From assembly GCA_910578525.1 (NCBI GenBank), contig CAJTRF010000032.1, positions 1 through 9,254 on the forward strand: a DNA stretch of 9,254 nucleotides, in the 5' to 3' direction. A program made the translations under genes and the position numbers. Below the pieces are notes generated by a model. It had not been told where the DNA came from, did no database searches, and was given only the letters and a program-made list of their open reading frames with translations. Of this stretch, positions 1 through 7,900 are shown in pieces. Every line of letters begins with the position of its first letter. The stretch's first letter is position 1. This DNA is from an uncultured Mycoplasmatales bacterium (GTDB lineage Bacteria > Bacillota_I > Bacilli_A > Mycoplasmatales > Mycoplasmoidaceae).

Positions 1-1499
1 CTAATAAACAATATTCAATCAATCCACAGACAAGTTATGGACCATCTCCTCCAATTCATAGAGGTTCCTATACAAGTGTCATTATATCACCAAATACACA
101 CAACACTGCTGATTTATATAATGGATTCATCAAGGCTACAATGAAAGAGAAGGTTTCAATGAGCAAAGGATTTAAGACTAAAGGTGTTGGTGGTGATGGT
201 AATAATTTCAATATGGTATGGTATGGATTTAAAGATGCTAGAGATGCTATTGAAAAATATGAAATTGTAGCTAATGGTATTACAATATATACACAAAATT
301 ATGGATGCGAGGAGTCATTCTTAACTTCTTGTTGTGATAATGAAACTACTAAGAAGGCTGATGTTTATTCCAAAACTAGTCATAAAGATGTATGGAATTA
401 TAAGGAAGGAAGTTATTGTAATGGTTTTATAATATCATGGGAAGATGAAAATAATGATGGTACACAAACTGCCACAGGAAAAATATATTTAAAGATTGAC
501 TTGAGAAGGTTTCTGCCATTATCCAATATTAAATATCTCCCAGCATTCTGTGGCAAGATTGAATTAAGATTATACTTCTCATGTGCAGGCTTGGTGTACT
601 GTCCATGTGGACCTTCTAAATCATTAAAGTCTAACCCTCATATGTTTTCATTATTTAATTTAGAAAATGTCACTACAGAATTTACTCCAATAGGTACTCC
701 ATTAAAATGTTGGACAAAGTTTGAATCCAACCAAGGCATCCACACAATCAAAGCTGAGTCAGTATTTAGTGAGCTTGATAGTTATGTTGTTGAAGATTGC
801 CTCAGTATCATCCCATGCTTTGGAATTAGTGATAGTGTGTACAATTCATTGGTTCAAAGATACAGTGACCCAACACACCCTTTAACATTCCCTACTCAAA
901 CATTATCTGTATACACTACAACTAATCCATTAAAGAATCCAAATGATAAAACTACATGTACAGTCACTCCAAGATTTGTTGATAGCATATTTTGTCTATT
1001 CCCAATGCATAATAATTACAAGACTGTATTTAAGAATCCATTATTTAAATCATTCTATATTAATGCTGGTGGGTATGGCAACATTCCTGCTAGACCATTT
1101 GGTACAACTGGAGAGTATCCTGAGTTTATTGAGTATTGTCAAAATGCTATGAACATGAATGGAGAGCAAACAGGTTTTAATAATGAAGTTATTAAATCAT
1201 TAACCAACAGGCTAAGTCACACATATTCATTAGGTACATACTCAGGAGACAAGACATCATTCTTTATTGGTCTCCCTACTGAAACAGACAATACATTTCA
1301 ACAAGGGCTCACATCATTATCACCAATCAACTTTGAAATCAATGTTACACAGGATGCTGAAAATAAATTTGCTAGACAAGTTGATACCAATCCACTTTTA
1401 TGTCTCCTCTATGATTCAGCTATTAGTATTTTAGTTCAACCTAATGGTATGCCTCCATTGGTTAGAATTGGTAGTTATGATTTAACCACACCAGCTTGA
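1..1499 (+). CDS. Probable major capsid protein, double jelly-roll type (5' end outside window)
   Basis: The frame is open from the left edge (first full codon at 3) to TGA at 1497-1499, giving at least 498 residues. The Met at 141 is residue 47 and is probably internal, because the preceding 46 codons read as good protein (for example ADLYNGFIKAT at 36-46) and no promoter box precedes it. The likely role is the main shell subunit of the virion. Supporting features are the length, an all-beta look, a segment with the pattern WYGFKDARDAIEKYEI around residues 73-88, YSKTSHKDVW at 122-131, and the strand-rich stretch IDLRRFLPLSNIKYLP followed by GKIELRLYF (about 165-192), which resembles the first barrel of Polinton capsid proteins. 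There is no transmembrane segment. The family call rests on pattern memory, not on a search. A penton-type minor capsid protein is the alternative, less likely given the length. Confidence 0.68.
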   Translation, partial: NKQYSINPQTSYGPSPPIHRGSYTSVIISPNTHNTADLYNGFIKATMKEKVSMSKGFKTKGVGGDGNNFNMVWYGFKDARDAIEKYEIVANGITIYTQNYGCEESFLTSCCDNETTKKADVYSKTSHKDVWNYKEGSYCNGFIISWEDENNDGTQTATGKIYLKIDLRRFLPLSNIKYLPAFCGKIELRLYFSCAGLVYCPCGPSKSLKSNPHMFSLFNLENVTTEFTPIGTPLKCWTKFESNQGIHTIKAESVFSELDSYVVEDCLSIIPCFGISDSVYNSLVQRYSDPTHPLTFPTQTLSVYTTTNPLKNPNDKTTCTVTPRFVDSIFCLFPMHNNYKTVFKNPLFKSFYINAGGYGNIPARPFGTTGEYPEFIEYCQNAMNMNGEQTGFNNEVIKSLTNRLSHTYSLGTYSGDKTSFFIGLPTETDNTFQQGLTSLSPINFEINVTQDAENKFARQVDTNPLLCLLYDSAISILVQPNGMPPLVRIGSYDLTTPA

Positions 1500-1518
1500 T
1501 TGTTTAATAACTTCATAA

Positions 1519-1947
1519 ATGAATAAATATAAAAGCCCCATTTCAACAACATTTGGTACAACTGGTTGTATGTATAATGAATCCACCATTACGATGAAAG
1601 ATATTGAGTACAACCATTATGGTCTATATGCTAATGATAACACATATGCTGTTACATTTAATCCTCACATCAATAGACCTCCAACAACATATATACCACA
1701 CAATCCAGTTAGACCACCTCAAACTAATGAGCAAATGACAATAACTCAAAATGAACCTTCAGTTAGCATGACTGATGGGATGCACTATTTGAATAATGCT
1801 ACATCAAAACCACCTCCATATCTGCCACCATATTTGAATAGACCTGATGACCAACCAACTATTCAAGGATTGGCTGATGAGAAAAATAAATCTAACTTAA
1901 TATACTTCAAGCCCCATAATGTCAACATCAAAAATATTCATTATTGA
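1519..1947 (+). CDS. Small proline-rich protein with a PPPY motif, possible minor virion protein
   Basis: This 142-residue protein starts 19 bases after the capsid stop, and ATG 1519 is the first Met of the frame. It is rich in Pro, Asn, Thr and Tyr, and much of it looks disordered. Proline clusters lie at residues 53-67 (NRPPTTYIPHNPVRPP) and 98-109 (PPPYLPPYLNRP). PPPY at 98-101 matches the PPxY motif that binds WW domains. Adenovirus protein VI, whose gene neighbours hexon, carries such a motif, so a minor capsid or entry role is conceivable from motif plus position, but no homology is visible. Unlike the genes downstream it has no T-rich promoter box; only TCATA directly before the ATG (1513-1517) is seen. 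It may be expressed from the capsid transcript. Confidence 0.6.
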   Translation: MNKYKSPISTTFGTTGCMYNESTITMKDIEYNHYGLYANDNTYAVTFNPHINRPPTTYIPHNPVRPPQTNEQMTITQNEPSVSMTDGMHYLNNATSKPPPYLPPYLNRPDDQPTIQGLADEKNKSNLIYFKPHNVNIKNIHY

Positions 1948-1965
1948 AATATATATTTTTATTTT
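1947..1965 (+). promoter_or_regulatory. Probable promoter box of the 176-aa gene
   Basis: An AATATATATTTTTATTTT-like stretch ends 8 bases before ATG 1973. Its position matches the T-rich boxes of the downstream genes, but the leading TCA is missing. A TCATT at 1938-1942 could supply the initiator instead. This is the weakest member of the set. Confidence 0.35.
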
Positions 1966-1972
1966 AATTCAA

Positions 1973-2503
1973 ATGATTAGGAAGAGGAATGCCAATGCAG
2001 GTATCAATGCTAATGTATCATTAGAGCCATCAGCAGCATCACAATCAACATCTAATATCAACAACAACATCATCATCAATAAGAGAGATGATGGCAAGGA
2101 GGATATTGTGATTACAAGAGATATTGAAGTTGATGAGCAACCCCAACCAAATATTGATAGAGATGTAAGAACTGTCATATTAGAAACCTATGCCCAAATT
2201 CTATTGAATCAAGATAAGGCACTACTCAGTAACCTCATCTCCAGAGAATGTATAATTGTCCCAATGGTAGCATTACAAAATATCATCAAGTCTGCTATCC
2301 ATACTGAACAGGTAGATATATATTTGGATGAGGATATTAGATGTTGTGCAGGTAAGGCTAATCCAATTAGAAGAATAGAAGCTATCAAGATTGTAAATGA
2401 TAATGGTGAGATTGTAACTGACTTCAAGCAGGTCTACAATAAGGAATATAATGAGCTTGTTAATGTATACCACTTATGTCTCAAATATTGTATCAACATG
2501 TGA
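1973..2503 (+). CDS. Hypothetical protein, 176 aa, with disordered N-terminal half
   Basis: I do not recognise this protein. Residues 1-60 are low-complexity, rich in Asn, Ser and Ala, with a basic start (MIRKR) and an INNNIIIN stretch. Residues 62-176 look folded, with a helical part (RTVILETYAQILLNQDKALL, 66-85), then mixed helix and strand, and Cys at 93, 124, 125, 168 and 173. I chose ATG 1973 because an AT-rich, T-tract box (1947-1965) sits just before it. The frame is open further upstream to ATG 1919, but that start would translate the promoter-like stretch into an artificial hydrophobic leader and overlap the preceding gene. The gene ends with a double stop TGATGA at 2501. No function is proposed. 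Confidence 0.6.
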   Translation: MIRKRNANAGINANVSLEPSAASQSTSNINNNIIINKRDDGKEDIVITRDIEVDEQPQPNIDRDVRTVILETYAQILLNQDKALLSNLISRECIIVPMVALQNIIKSAIHTEQVDIYLDEDIRCCAGKANPIRRIEAIKIVNDNGEIVTDFKQVYNKEYNELVNVYHLCLKYCINM

Positions 2504-2529
2504 TGAGTCGAACCAGTCACAAGATCATT

Positions 2530-2542
2530 TCATATTTTTTTA
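2530..2542 (+). promoter_or_regulatory. Promoter/initiator box of the 112-aa gene
   Basis: TCATATTTTTTTA starts 26 bases before ATG 2556. TCATA fits the T. vaginalis-type initiator TCA-Py-A/T, followed by a T tract. The shared spacing with the boxes at 3402, 3751 and 4958 supports function and decides the start codon. Confidence 0.55.
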
Positions 2543-2555
2543 TCTCAACACAATA

Positions 2556-2894
2556 ATGACTCATAGACCAACAGTTGAACCTATCAAAGATTACAAATAT
2601 TTGATATGGAAAGAGGATATTGATGATGAATTTGTTGTGCTACATTTTGTTAGGAGAAATTCAAGAACATGGAAGAATGTTCCTAAGAAATATAAAAATA
2701 GAAAGTGGTATTTTAGAGATGCTATATCATCAACTGTGTCACCTAGTAAAGATATTAAAGATATGATAAGGACAATTTTCAATAGAGACAGTTATGATAT
2801 TGGTATCAATGATGTGATAGTTAGGAAAGATATGTTAGATATGCTATATGAATTCATTGATAACTACTTTACAAGAATTCAGCTTTCACTTTAG
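2556..2894 (+). CDS. Hypothetical protein, 112 aa, with a basic central patch
   Basis: I do not recognise this protein. It contains a strand-like stretch (DEFVVLHFVRR, 24-34), a lysine/arginine-rich patch with aromatic residues (about 33-54, including KNVPKKYKNRKWYF), and a C-terminal half that looks helical (65-77 and 91-108). The basic aromatic patch could contact nucleic acid, but that is only a guess. ATG 2556 is chosen because the box TCATATTTTTTTA lies 26 bases before it. The frame extends open to ATG 2451, but that start lies inside the previous gene and would translate the promoter box. There are no cysteines and no membrane segments. Confidence 0.6.
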   Translation: MTHRPTVEPIKDYKYLIWKEDIDDEFVVLHFVRRNSRTWKNVPKKYKNRKWYFRDAISSTVSPSKDIKDMIRTIFNRDSYDIGINDVIVRKDMLDMLYEFIDNYFTRIQLSL

Positions 2895-2907
2895 CTCGTT
2901 ATGAAAA

Positions 2908-2921
2908 TGATTAATTTTTTT
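2908..2921 (+). promoter_or_regulatory. Promoter box of the 149-aa gene (variant)
   Basis: TGATTAATTTTTTT starts 26 bases before ATG 2934. It keeps the spacing and the T tract of the other boxes, but TGATTA replaces TCATAT. A TATATAA at 2927-2933 directly before the ATG is an extra AT-rich element of unknown meaning. Confidence 0.4.
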
Positions 2922-2933
2922 GCCTCTATATAA

Positions 2934-3383
2934 ATGTCAAATCAAGACACCATTAGCAACTTCTATTCAACAACCAAGTTTGTTAACTTCATCAAAGATA
3001 CATATCCTAACAATGAGTTTACCAAAGCTGTATTGTATTTTGAAGGAGTGCAGGTATTCAAAAATAAGTTTGATAAATATTGTTGCAAGCCATTGTTTAT
3101 AACATTAGAGTCAGCTAACAAGAAAGGTAATGTATACCTCAATGCTAATAAGATAACAAGCCTGTTTGGGGATTCAATCATTGTCTCATTCAATGGCAAG
3201 TTTGATAACAAAGACCATATGTATGTTCTAGTGATTGAATTTGAATCTAAAGCATTTATGGATTCAACATACTATCCAAGTCATGTATTGTTATGTAAGA
3301 ATGAGCATAATATTAAATGTATTAGAGACCAATTTAAGATCAATTATGATGATGGAAATGTACCTGTCTCATGCTTCATATAA
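2934..3383 (+). CDS. Hypothetical protein, 149 aa
   Basis: I do not recognise this protein. It looks like a compact alpha/beta protein. The N-terminal part (1-50) has mixed helix, and strand-like segments follow at 53-59 (PLFITLE), 80-86 and 96-103 (MYVLVIEF), with a C-terminal tail ending VSCFI. There are five cysteines (50, 51, 121, 129, 147), not arranged as an obvious zinc finger. ATG 2934 follows a T-tract box (2908-2921) at the spacing used by its neighbours. It begins 39 bases after the previous stop and ends in TAA 42 bases before the next gene. Position between probable structural and replication genes does not decide its role. Confidence 0.62.
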   Translation: MSNQDTISNFYSTTKFVNFIKDTYPNNEFTKAVLYFEGVQVFKNKFDKYCCKPLFITLESANKKGNVYLNANKITSLFGDSIIVSFNGKFDNKDHMYVLVIEFESKAFMDSTYYPSHVLLCKNEHNIKCIRDQFKINYDDGNVPVSCFI

Positions 3384-3401
3384 ACTCAATTATAATTGTA
3401 A

Positions 3402-3413
3402 TCATATTTTTTA
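3402..3413 (+). promoter_or_regulatory. Promoter/initiator box of the basic-region gene
   Basis: TCATATTTTTTA starts 24 bases before ATG 3426, nearly identical to the box at 2530. It lies wholly in the 42-base gap after the preceding TAA. Confidence 0.55.
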
Positions 3414-3425
3414 TCCAATACTCAA

Positions 3426-3743
3426 ATGAGTACATTGTGTAATACAACCAAGGTAAATTCTCTCCCCAAATCTAAATCTACTGAAGCATTAAATAAGGTA
3501 ATCACAGAGGAACCAAATGAGCCACCTAAGCCACTTCGAGGTAGAAAGAGTAAATATGCTAATGATGATGAAAGGAGAGAGGCTAGGAGACAACAACAGA
3601 GAGCATATAGATTGAGAAGGAAGCAGGAGTTTGAATCAATGAAGATTATGATTAATGATCAGGCTAATAATATTGATGTTGATAATTGGAATAATGTTGA
3701 TGAACAAGTTGTTGAATCAGTTAGTGCTAATCCTAAGGATTGA
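3426..3743 (+). CDS. Small basic-region DNA-binding protein (bZIP-like basic segment without a zipper)
   Basis: The protein has 105 residues. Residues 38-67 form a strongly basic helix-prone segment: RGRKSKY followed by ERREARRQQQRAYRLRRKQ (49-67). Short proteins with a pattern like GRxxKY...ER..ARR.Q..YR.R are common in polinton-like viruses, virophages and giant viruses, where they are usually annotated as bZIP-like or DNA-binding. RGRK resembles an AT-hook core but lacks the Pro of GRP. No leucine heptads follow (69-105 is acidic and Asn-rich), so it is not a classical bZIP. A role in transcription control or DNA condensation is an inference. The start is supported by the box TCATATTTTTTA 24 bases upstream. 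It ends in the double stop TGATGA at 3741. Confidence 0.68.
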   Translation: MSTLCNTTKVNSLPKSKSTEALNKVITEEPNEPPKPLRGRKSKYANDDERREARRQQQRAYRLRRKQEFESMKIMINDQANNIDVDNWNNVDEQVVESVSANPKD

Positions 3744-3750
3744 TGAAACA

Positions 3751-3764
3751 TCTTATTTTTTTTA
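3751..3764 (+). promoter_or_regulatory. Promoter/initiator box of the coiled-coil GIY-YIG gene
   Basis: TCTTATTTTTTTTA starts 27 bases before ATG 3778. The third base differs from TCATAT, but the spacing and the T tract are kept. Confidence 0.5.
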
Positions 3765-3777
3765 CTCGAGCTAAATC

Positions 3778-4932
3778 ATGTCTACTATGAATTCATTGAC
3801 CGTTGATGATCCTTTGGAAGCAGCTCAAAATCTCCAAGCTGACTATGATCAGTTGAAGAATGACTATGATCAGTTGTTAACTGATCATGATGAGTTTAAA
3901 GAGTTCCATACTGAGCAAGAAATTCAATACAAGAAACAGCTTGCTAAGCTCAAGAAGGCTAATGCTAAGCTCAGGAAGGATAAAGCTGAAGTGGTATCAC
4001 AACTTAATGAATCAAATAGTAGATATGATGACTTGAAAAGCCAATATGATCAGTTGAAGAATGACTATGATCAGTTAACAACTGACTATGATCAGTTGAA
4101 GAATGACTATGATCAATTGTCGACTGACTATGATGACTTTAGAGGGCTCCATGTTGAGCGAGCAACTCAATACAAGAAACAGATTGCTAAGCTCAAGAAG
4201 GCTAATGCTGAAGTTGTATCACAACTTAATGAATCAAATAGTAGATGTGATTCAATAAATATGAAACACCTTGCAATGTGTCAGGAGTTAAATAATGTCA
4301 AAGCTAGAATTAATAAGCTTGAGACAAGAATATCACAATTGGAAGAATTCAATTTCTATATTGAGGAGGATGAAGAGGTTAATAAGGAAACTTATGGTGC
4401 TATTTTAGAAAGATATCTAAGAAGCATATACCCAACACTTGAATCAACTGAGACACATTTAATACAACAAGACTTCTTTAGAAGGACAGGCTATAAAGTA
4501 AAACTTAGTTTTATAAGAGAGAAGGCTGATGATATGTTCCAAGAGGGAGATAAAATGTTTAGTGTCACCAAACTTAATAGAGCTGGTAAAGACTACAGAA
4601 TAAGTAGAGTTTATGATGGATATTTATATATTGGTCAACTTCAGCTTGAAGATCATAAAGGTACCAATATATACAAGGTTGGTAGGACCAATGATTTAAA
4701 AGCAAGATTCAATAAATATAAGAGAGATTATGATGGAGGCATTGAATGGATTGCAACATATGCAGTCAGTGACCCAATTAAAGCTGAGAAAGAAATGCTT
4801 GCAAAACTCAATGATATGGTTGAAGATAAAACCATTGATAAGGATGAAACAGGTGCTGAATACTTTAAAGGTGATCTGTCAACAATTCATAATGTTGTTA
4901 AACAATGTGCTAAACAATATGCTAAACAATGA
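3778..4932 (+). CDS. Long coiled coil fused to a GIY-YIG (T5orf172-like) domain
   Basis: This is a 384-residue protein in three parts. Residues 22-190 are a long, charged coiled coil built partly of seven-residue units such as DYDQLKN and DYDQLTT, with internal duplications (described separately). Residues 190-280 look globular and are unrecognised. Residues 281-370 match the GIY-YIG fold in its T5orf172 form: YLYIG at 282-286, then IYKVGRTNDLKARFNKY (298-314) with conserved Gly302, Arg303 and Arg310, and a helix with Glu337/Glu339. GIY-YIG domains are nucleases in many families. In T5orf172 proteins of large DNA viruses and phages, activity is mostly inferred. The coil could drive oligomerisation. 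The start follows the box TCTTATTTTTTTTA at 3751. The gene precedes the polymerase by 51 bases, so a role in DNA processing or regulation is plausible. Confidence 0.78.
   Translation: MSTMNSLTVDDPLEAAQNLQADYDQLKNDYDQLLTDHDEFKEFHTEQEIQYKKQLAKLKKANAKLRKDKAEVVSQLNESNSRYDDLKSQYDQLKNDYDQLTTDYDQLKNDYDQLSTDYDDFRGLHVERATQYKKQIAKLKKANAEVVSQLNESNSRCDSINMKHLAMCQELNNVKARINKLETRISQLEEFNFYIEEDEEVNKETYGAILERYLRSIYPTLESTETHLIQQDFFRRTGYKVKLSFIREKADDMFQEGDKMFSVTKLNRAGKDYRISRVYDGYLYIGQLQLEDHKGTNIYKVGRTNDLKARFNKYKRDYDGGIEWIATYAVSDPIKAEKEMLAKLNDMVEDKTIDKDETGAEYFKGDLSTIHNVVKQCAKQYAKQ
3841..4245 (+). repeat. Internal duplications within the coiled-coil coding region
   Basis: A segment at 3841-4023 recurs at 4084-4245. 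Both begin with GACTATGATCAGTTGAAGAA and end with a shared AATGAATCAAATAGTAGA. The second copy lacks 21 bases (KLRKDKA), exactly one heptad. Between them a 42-base unit (two heptads) at 4042-4083 is repeated at 4084-4125. The lengths preserve coiled-coil phase, pointing to recent slippage or unequal recombination under selection for the heptad register. Confidence 0.9.
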
Positions 4933-4957
4933 ATTCTCCATCCTGACATAATTGTGA

Positions 4958-4971
4958 TCATATTTATTTTT
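4958..4971 (+). promoter_or_regulatory. Promoter/initiator box of the DNA polymerase gene
   Basis: TCATATTTATTTTT starts 26 bases before ATG 4984, inside the 51-base gap after the GIY-YIG gene. It starts with the same TCATATTT as the boxes at 2530 and 3402. Confidence 0.55.
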
Positions 4972-4983
4972 GTAAAAGGGTAA

Positions 4984-7900
4984 ATGGTAAGTAAAAGGTT
5001 ATCAAAATTAACAAAGAAAGATATTTTGTCACTACCAGGTTTTCAAAATAATAATGCATCAATGAGAGAATTGAAGCAACAATTGAGGAAGAGGTTGGAT
5101 GATATGAATATAAACATGAGAGGTGTTTGTGTTGATGATTACATTAGAGCTTTCAAGAGAGCTGATAATGAATTGTTCTCTAAGATATATCATCACAAGA
5201 TCAATCAAGCTAATCATCATAAGCAACATGAACAATATAAAGATGTGATTCGAACTAATGCATTAGAGGAGAGACAAATACTTAGTCTCCCTATGGATTT
5301 ATATCATTCAAAGACTGATGATAGAATACAATATGAAAATAGAATTAATAGTGTTGTTGATAAACATAACTTCAAACAATACATGAAGGAGTATATGATA
5401 CAAATCAATAACAAGACATCATTTGATGTTATCATTGGTGATGATGAAGATAAAAGATTGGCATTTTGTGAAGCATTGAGGAAGTGCTACAGTTTGAATG
5501 GTGATAAGAGACCAATTGTTAAAGCTCTTTCACTAGATGGAACTCATAAATACTTCACACTTAGTGATAGATATATGATTGATAACACCATTGGTCATGT
5601 AGCAGGTACAATTGATTTACTAGAAGATGCAAGTGACATTAATCCACAGTATGATGGATCATTTATACCAGTTCAATACCAGTTAATGTTTATTGATAAG
5701 CAACATACAAGTCATGGTATATCATTCACAATTACCAACAAGATTGATCCAGATACCAAAAATATATATGATGAGGAGATTGAAATTGATGAAGCTTTTA
5801 GGAATAGTTATGATGGTGGATTTTTCCCATATGTTAACCTGAGTAACATTGATTTAACTGACTTTCATATATTTAGCACTATTGATAGAAATAATTATAA
5901 GGATAACTGCTTTGTATATGCATGCATCCAATCAGGTGTATTCACTAATGATGAGATTAATCATTTGAGGAATTATGTTAGAACCAAGAGAATACCAAGT
6001 AACAGAATCATTCAAGTAGCTAAAGAATTCAAATGCCACTTCATCATAAGGAGAATTGATGAGACTAGAGATGTCAAGCACCAACAACAAATTAAAATTG
6101 ATACTAGGAGGAAGCCATGGGCTAAAGACTTTAAGAGGACAGTCAACATATTGTTATATAAGAACCACTACATGATATATAAAAACATCATGACTACAAC
6201 ATACTATTTGGAACATTGTGATGAGCTAGACAAAATATATGCTCATATACCAATTGAGAGAAGGAGATGTATCAGAGGTCTTGTTAATAAAACTCCTAAA
6301 TATAAAAATGAAGGTACTTCACCAATGAAAATCCTTAGGAAGATGTTTGAGTTGAATATGTTTAGAGAGATTAAGAGATGTGAATTCAATATATTAGCCA
6401 CTACAGAATTCAATAACCTCAATGACTACACAGATTTGAATTATGATGAGGAGTTATGTTGCAGACTTGTCAAGAGTGATGATAAGAAGAGCCACTATTG
6501 GTCAAGGATTTATTATAGTGACTATGAAACCAACTCAACTGTATCACCTCATAAGCCATATCTAAATTGTATTGTATGGAGAAATGGAATCAATTTACAT
6601 TTTATGACATTTACTGGAGACAATATCAATGAGCAGCTATTAGATTATTTAAAGCATAACTCATTGACATACTTTCATAATTTGAAATATGATGCATGCT
6701 TTTTTATGAACACCATTGGTTGGAAGCCTGTCATCCTTGAGCGTAGTGGAACAATATTACAAATCATCATGAACAAATATGCTGACAATAAAGTTGTTAA
6801 GACATTAACATTTAGGAATAGTTATTCATTAATCAATAAGCCTCTTAGGAAGTTTGCTAGTATGTTCAACTTAGATGTCCATAAAGAGGTCATGGCATAT
6901 AAATTATATACTGAACATAATATAAAGAGATGTATTGTGTCAGCTTTAGAATTCCAGATACAATATTATGCTGAGAACAAAGATATGAAATCACTACATG
7001 AAATATCACAAGATTGGAAACAGCTGATTGAGAATGCTAAGATAGCCAATGCATATGATTACATAACAAACATAGACATCATGAAGTATGCCAAATTCTA
7101 TTGCAAGAAGGATTGCGAAGTGTTGATGAGAGGTGTTGAGAAATTTAATGAAGACCTACAGGAAGTATTCAAAGAGACTAAAATTAATATGCTCAATGTA
7201 CATAATTATATCTCCATATCAGCTATTGGATATGATTTTGCTAAAAGATATGGTTGCTTTGATGGATGTTATGAGCTGAGTGGTAAGCCACAGAATTTCA
7301 TCTTGAGATGTGTCAGTGGAGGTAGAACTATGACTGCTGCTAATGAGAAACAATATGTAGAGGGATATATACAAGATTTTGATGCTGTATCATTATATCC
7401 ATCTGCTATGAAGATAATGAATGGTGTACCTAAAGGTAAACCTAAAGTCATCCCTCTGGATGTGACCAAGGAGGAGTTGTTGAAGTATGATACATTCTTT
7501 GCTGAAATCAATATTACAAACATTAGATGTAAGAGTGATGTTGACTACAAATTTGGTCATGTGTTCCATAAGGATGATAATGGTAGCAAGATATTTGATA
7601 ACAATCCAGTTAACAATTTCTATATTGACAAGATCATCCTTATGGACTTGATGGAGTTCTATGATTTTGAATATGAACTACTTAGAGGCTATTATTATGA
7701 TACAGGCTTTAATAAGACAATTAATAGATTTATTGATAAATTATTTAGACTTAGATTGAGATACAAAAAGGCTAAGAATCCATTGGAGCAAACTATTAAA
7801 TTACTCCTCAATAGTATATATGGTAAGTCTATTTTGAAAGCTATTCCAACTGAAACCAAATGTGTTCCTAAGGAAGAATTATATAAATACATCTGGAGGA

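Noticed and set aside
1096..1565. A 16-base exact repeat CATTTGGTACAACTGG at 1096-1111 and 1550-1565
   Set aside because: It lies in two adjacent genes, in the same reading frame within each (FGTTG), without further similarity around it. It may be chance or a tiny duplication; there is not enough to call an element or a regulatory site.
1919..1972. Upstream ATG giving a hydrophobic leader to the 176-aa protein
   Set aside because: The leader is a translation of the AT-rich promoter-like stretch and overlaps the end of the previous gene; ATG 1973 directly after the box fits the neighbouring genes better.
2451..2555. Upstream ATG extending the 112-aa protein by 35 residues
   Set aside because: This start lies within the preceding gene and would translate the TCATATTTTTTTA box; ATG 2556 has the standard spacing.
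4730..4951. Overlapping + strand frame at the end of the GIY-YIG gene
   Set aside because: It overlaps the well-supported GIY-YIG domain in another frame and has a biased Met/Leu/Asn composition with no promoter box.
7269..7892. Antisense open frames (7269-7523 and 7695-7892) within the polymerase gene
   Set aside because: They are short, overlap conserved polymerase coding sequence including motif A, and have shadow-like hydrophobic composition and no promoter box.
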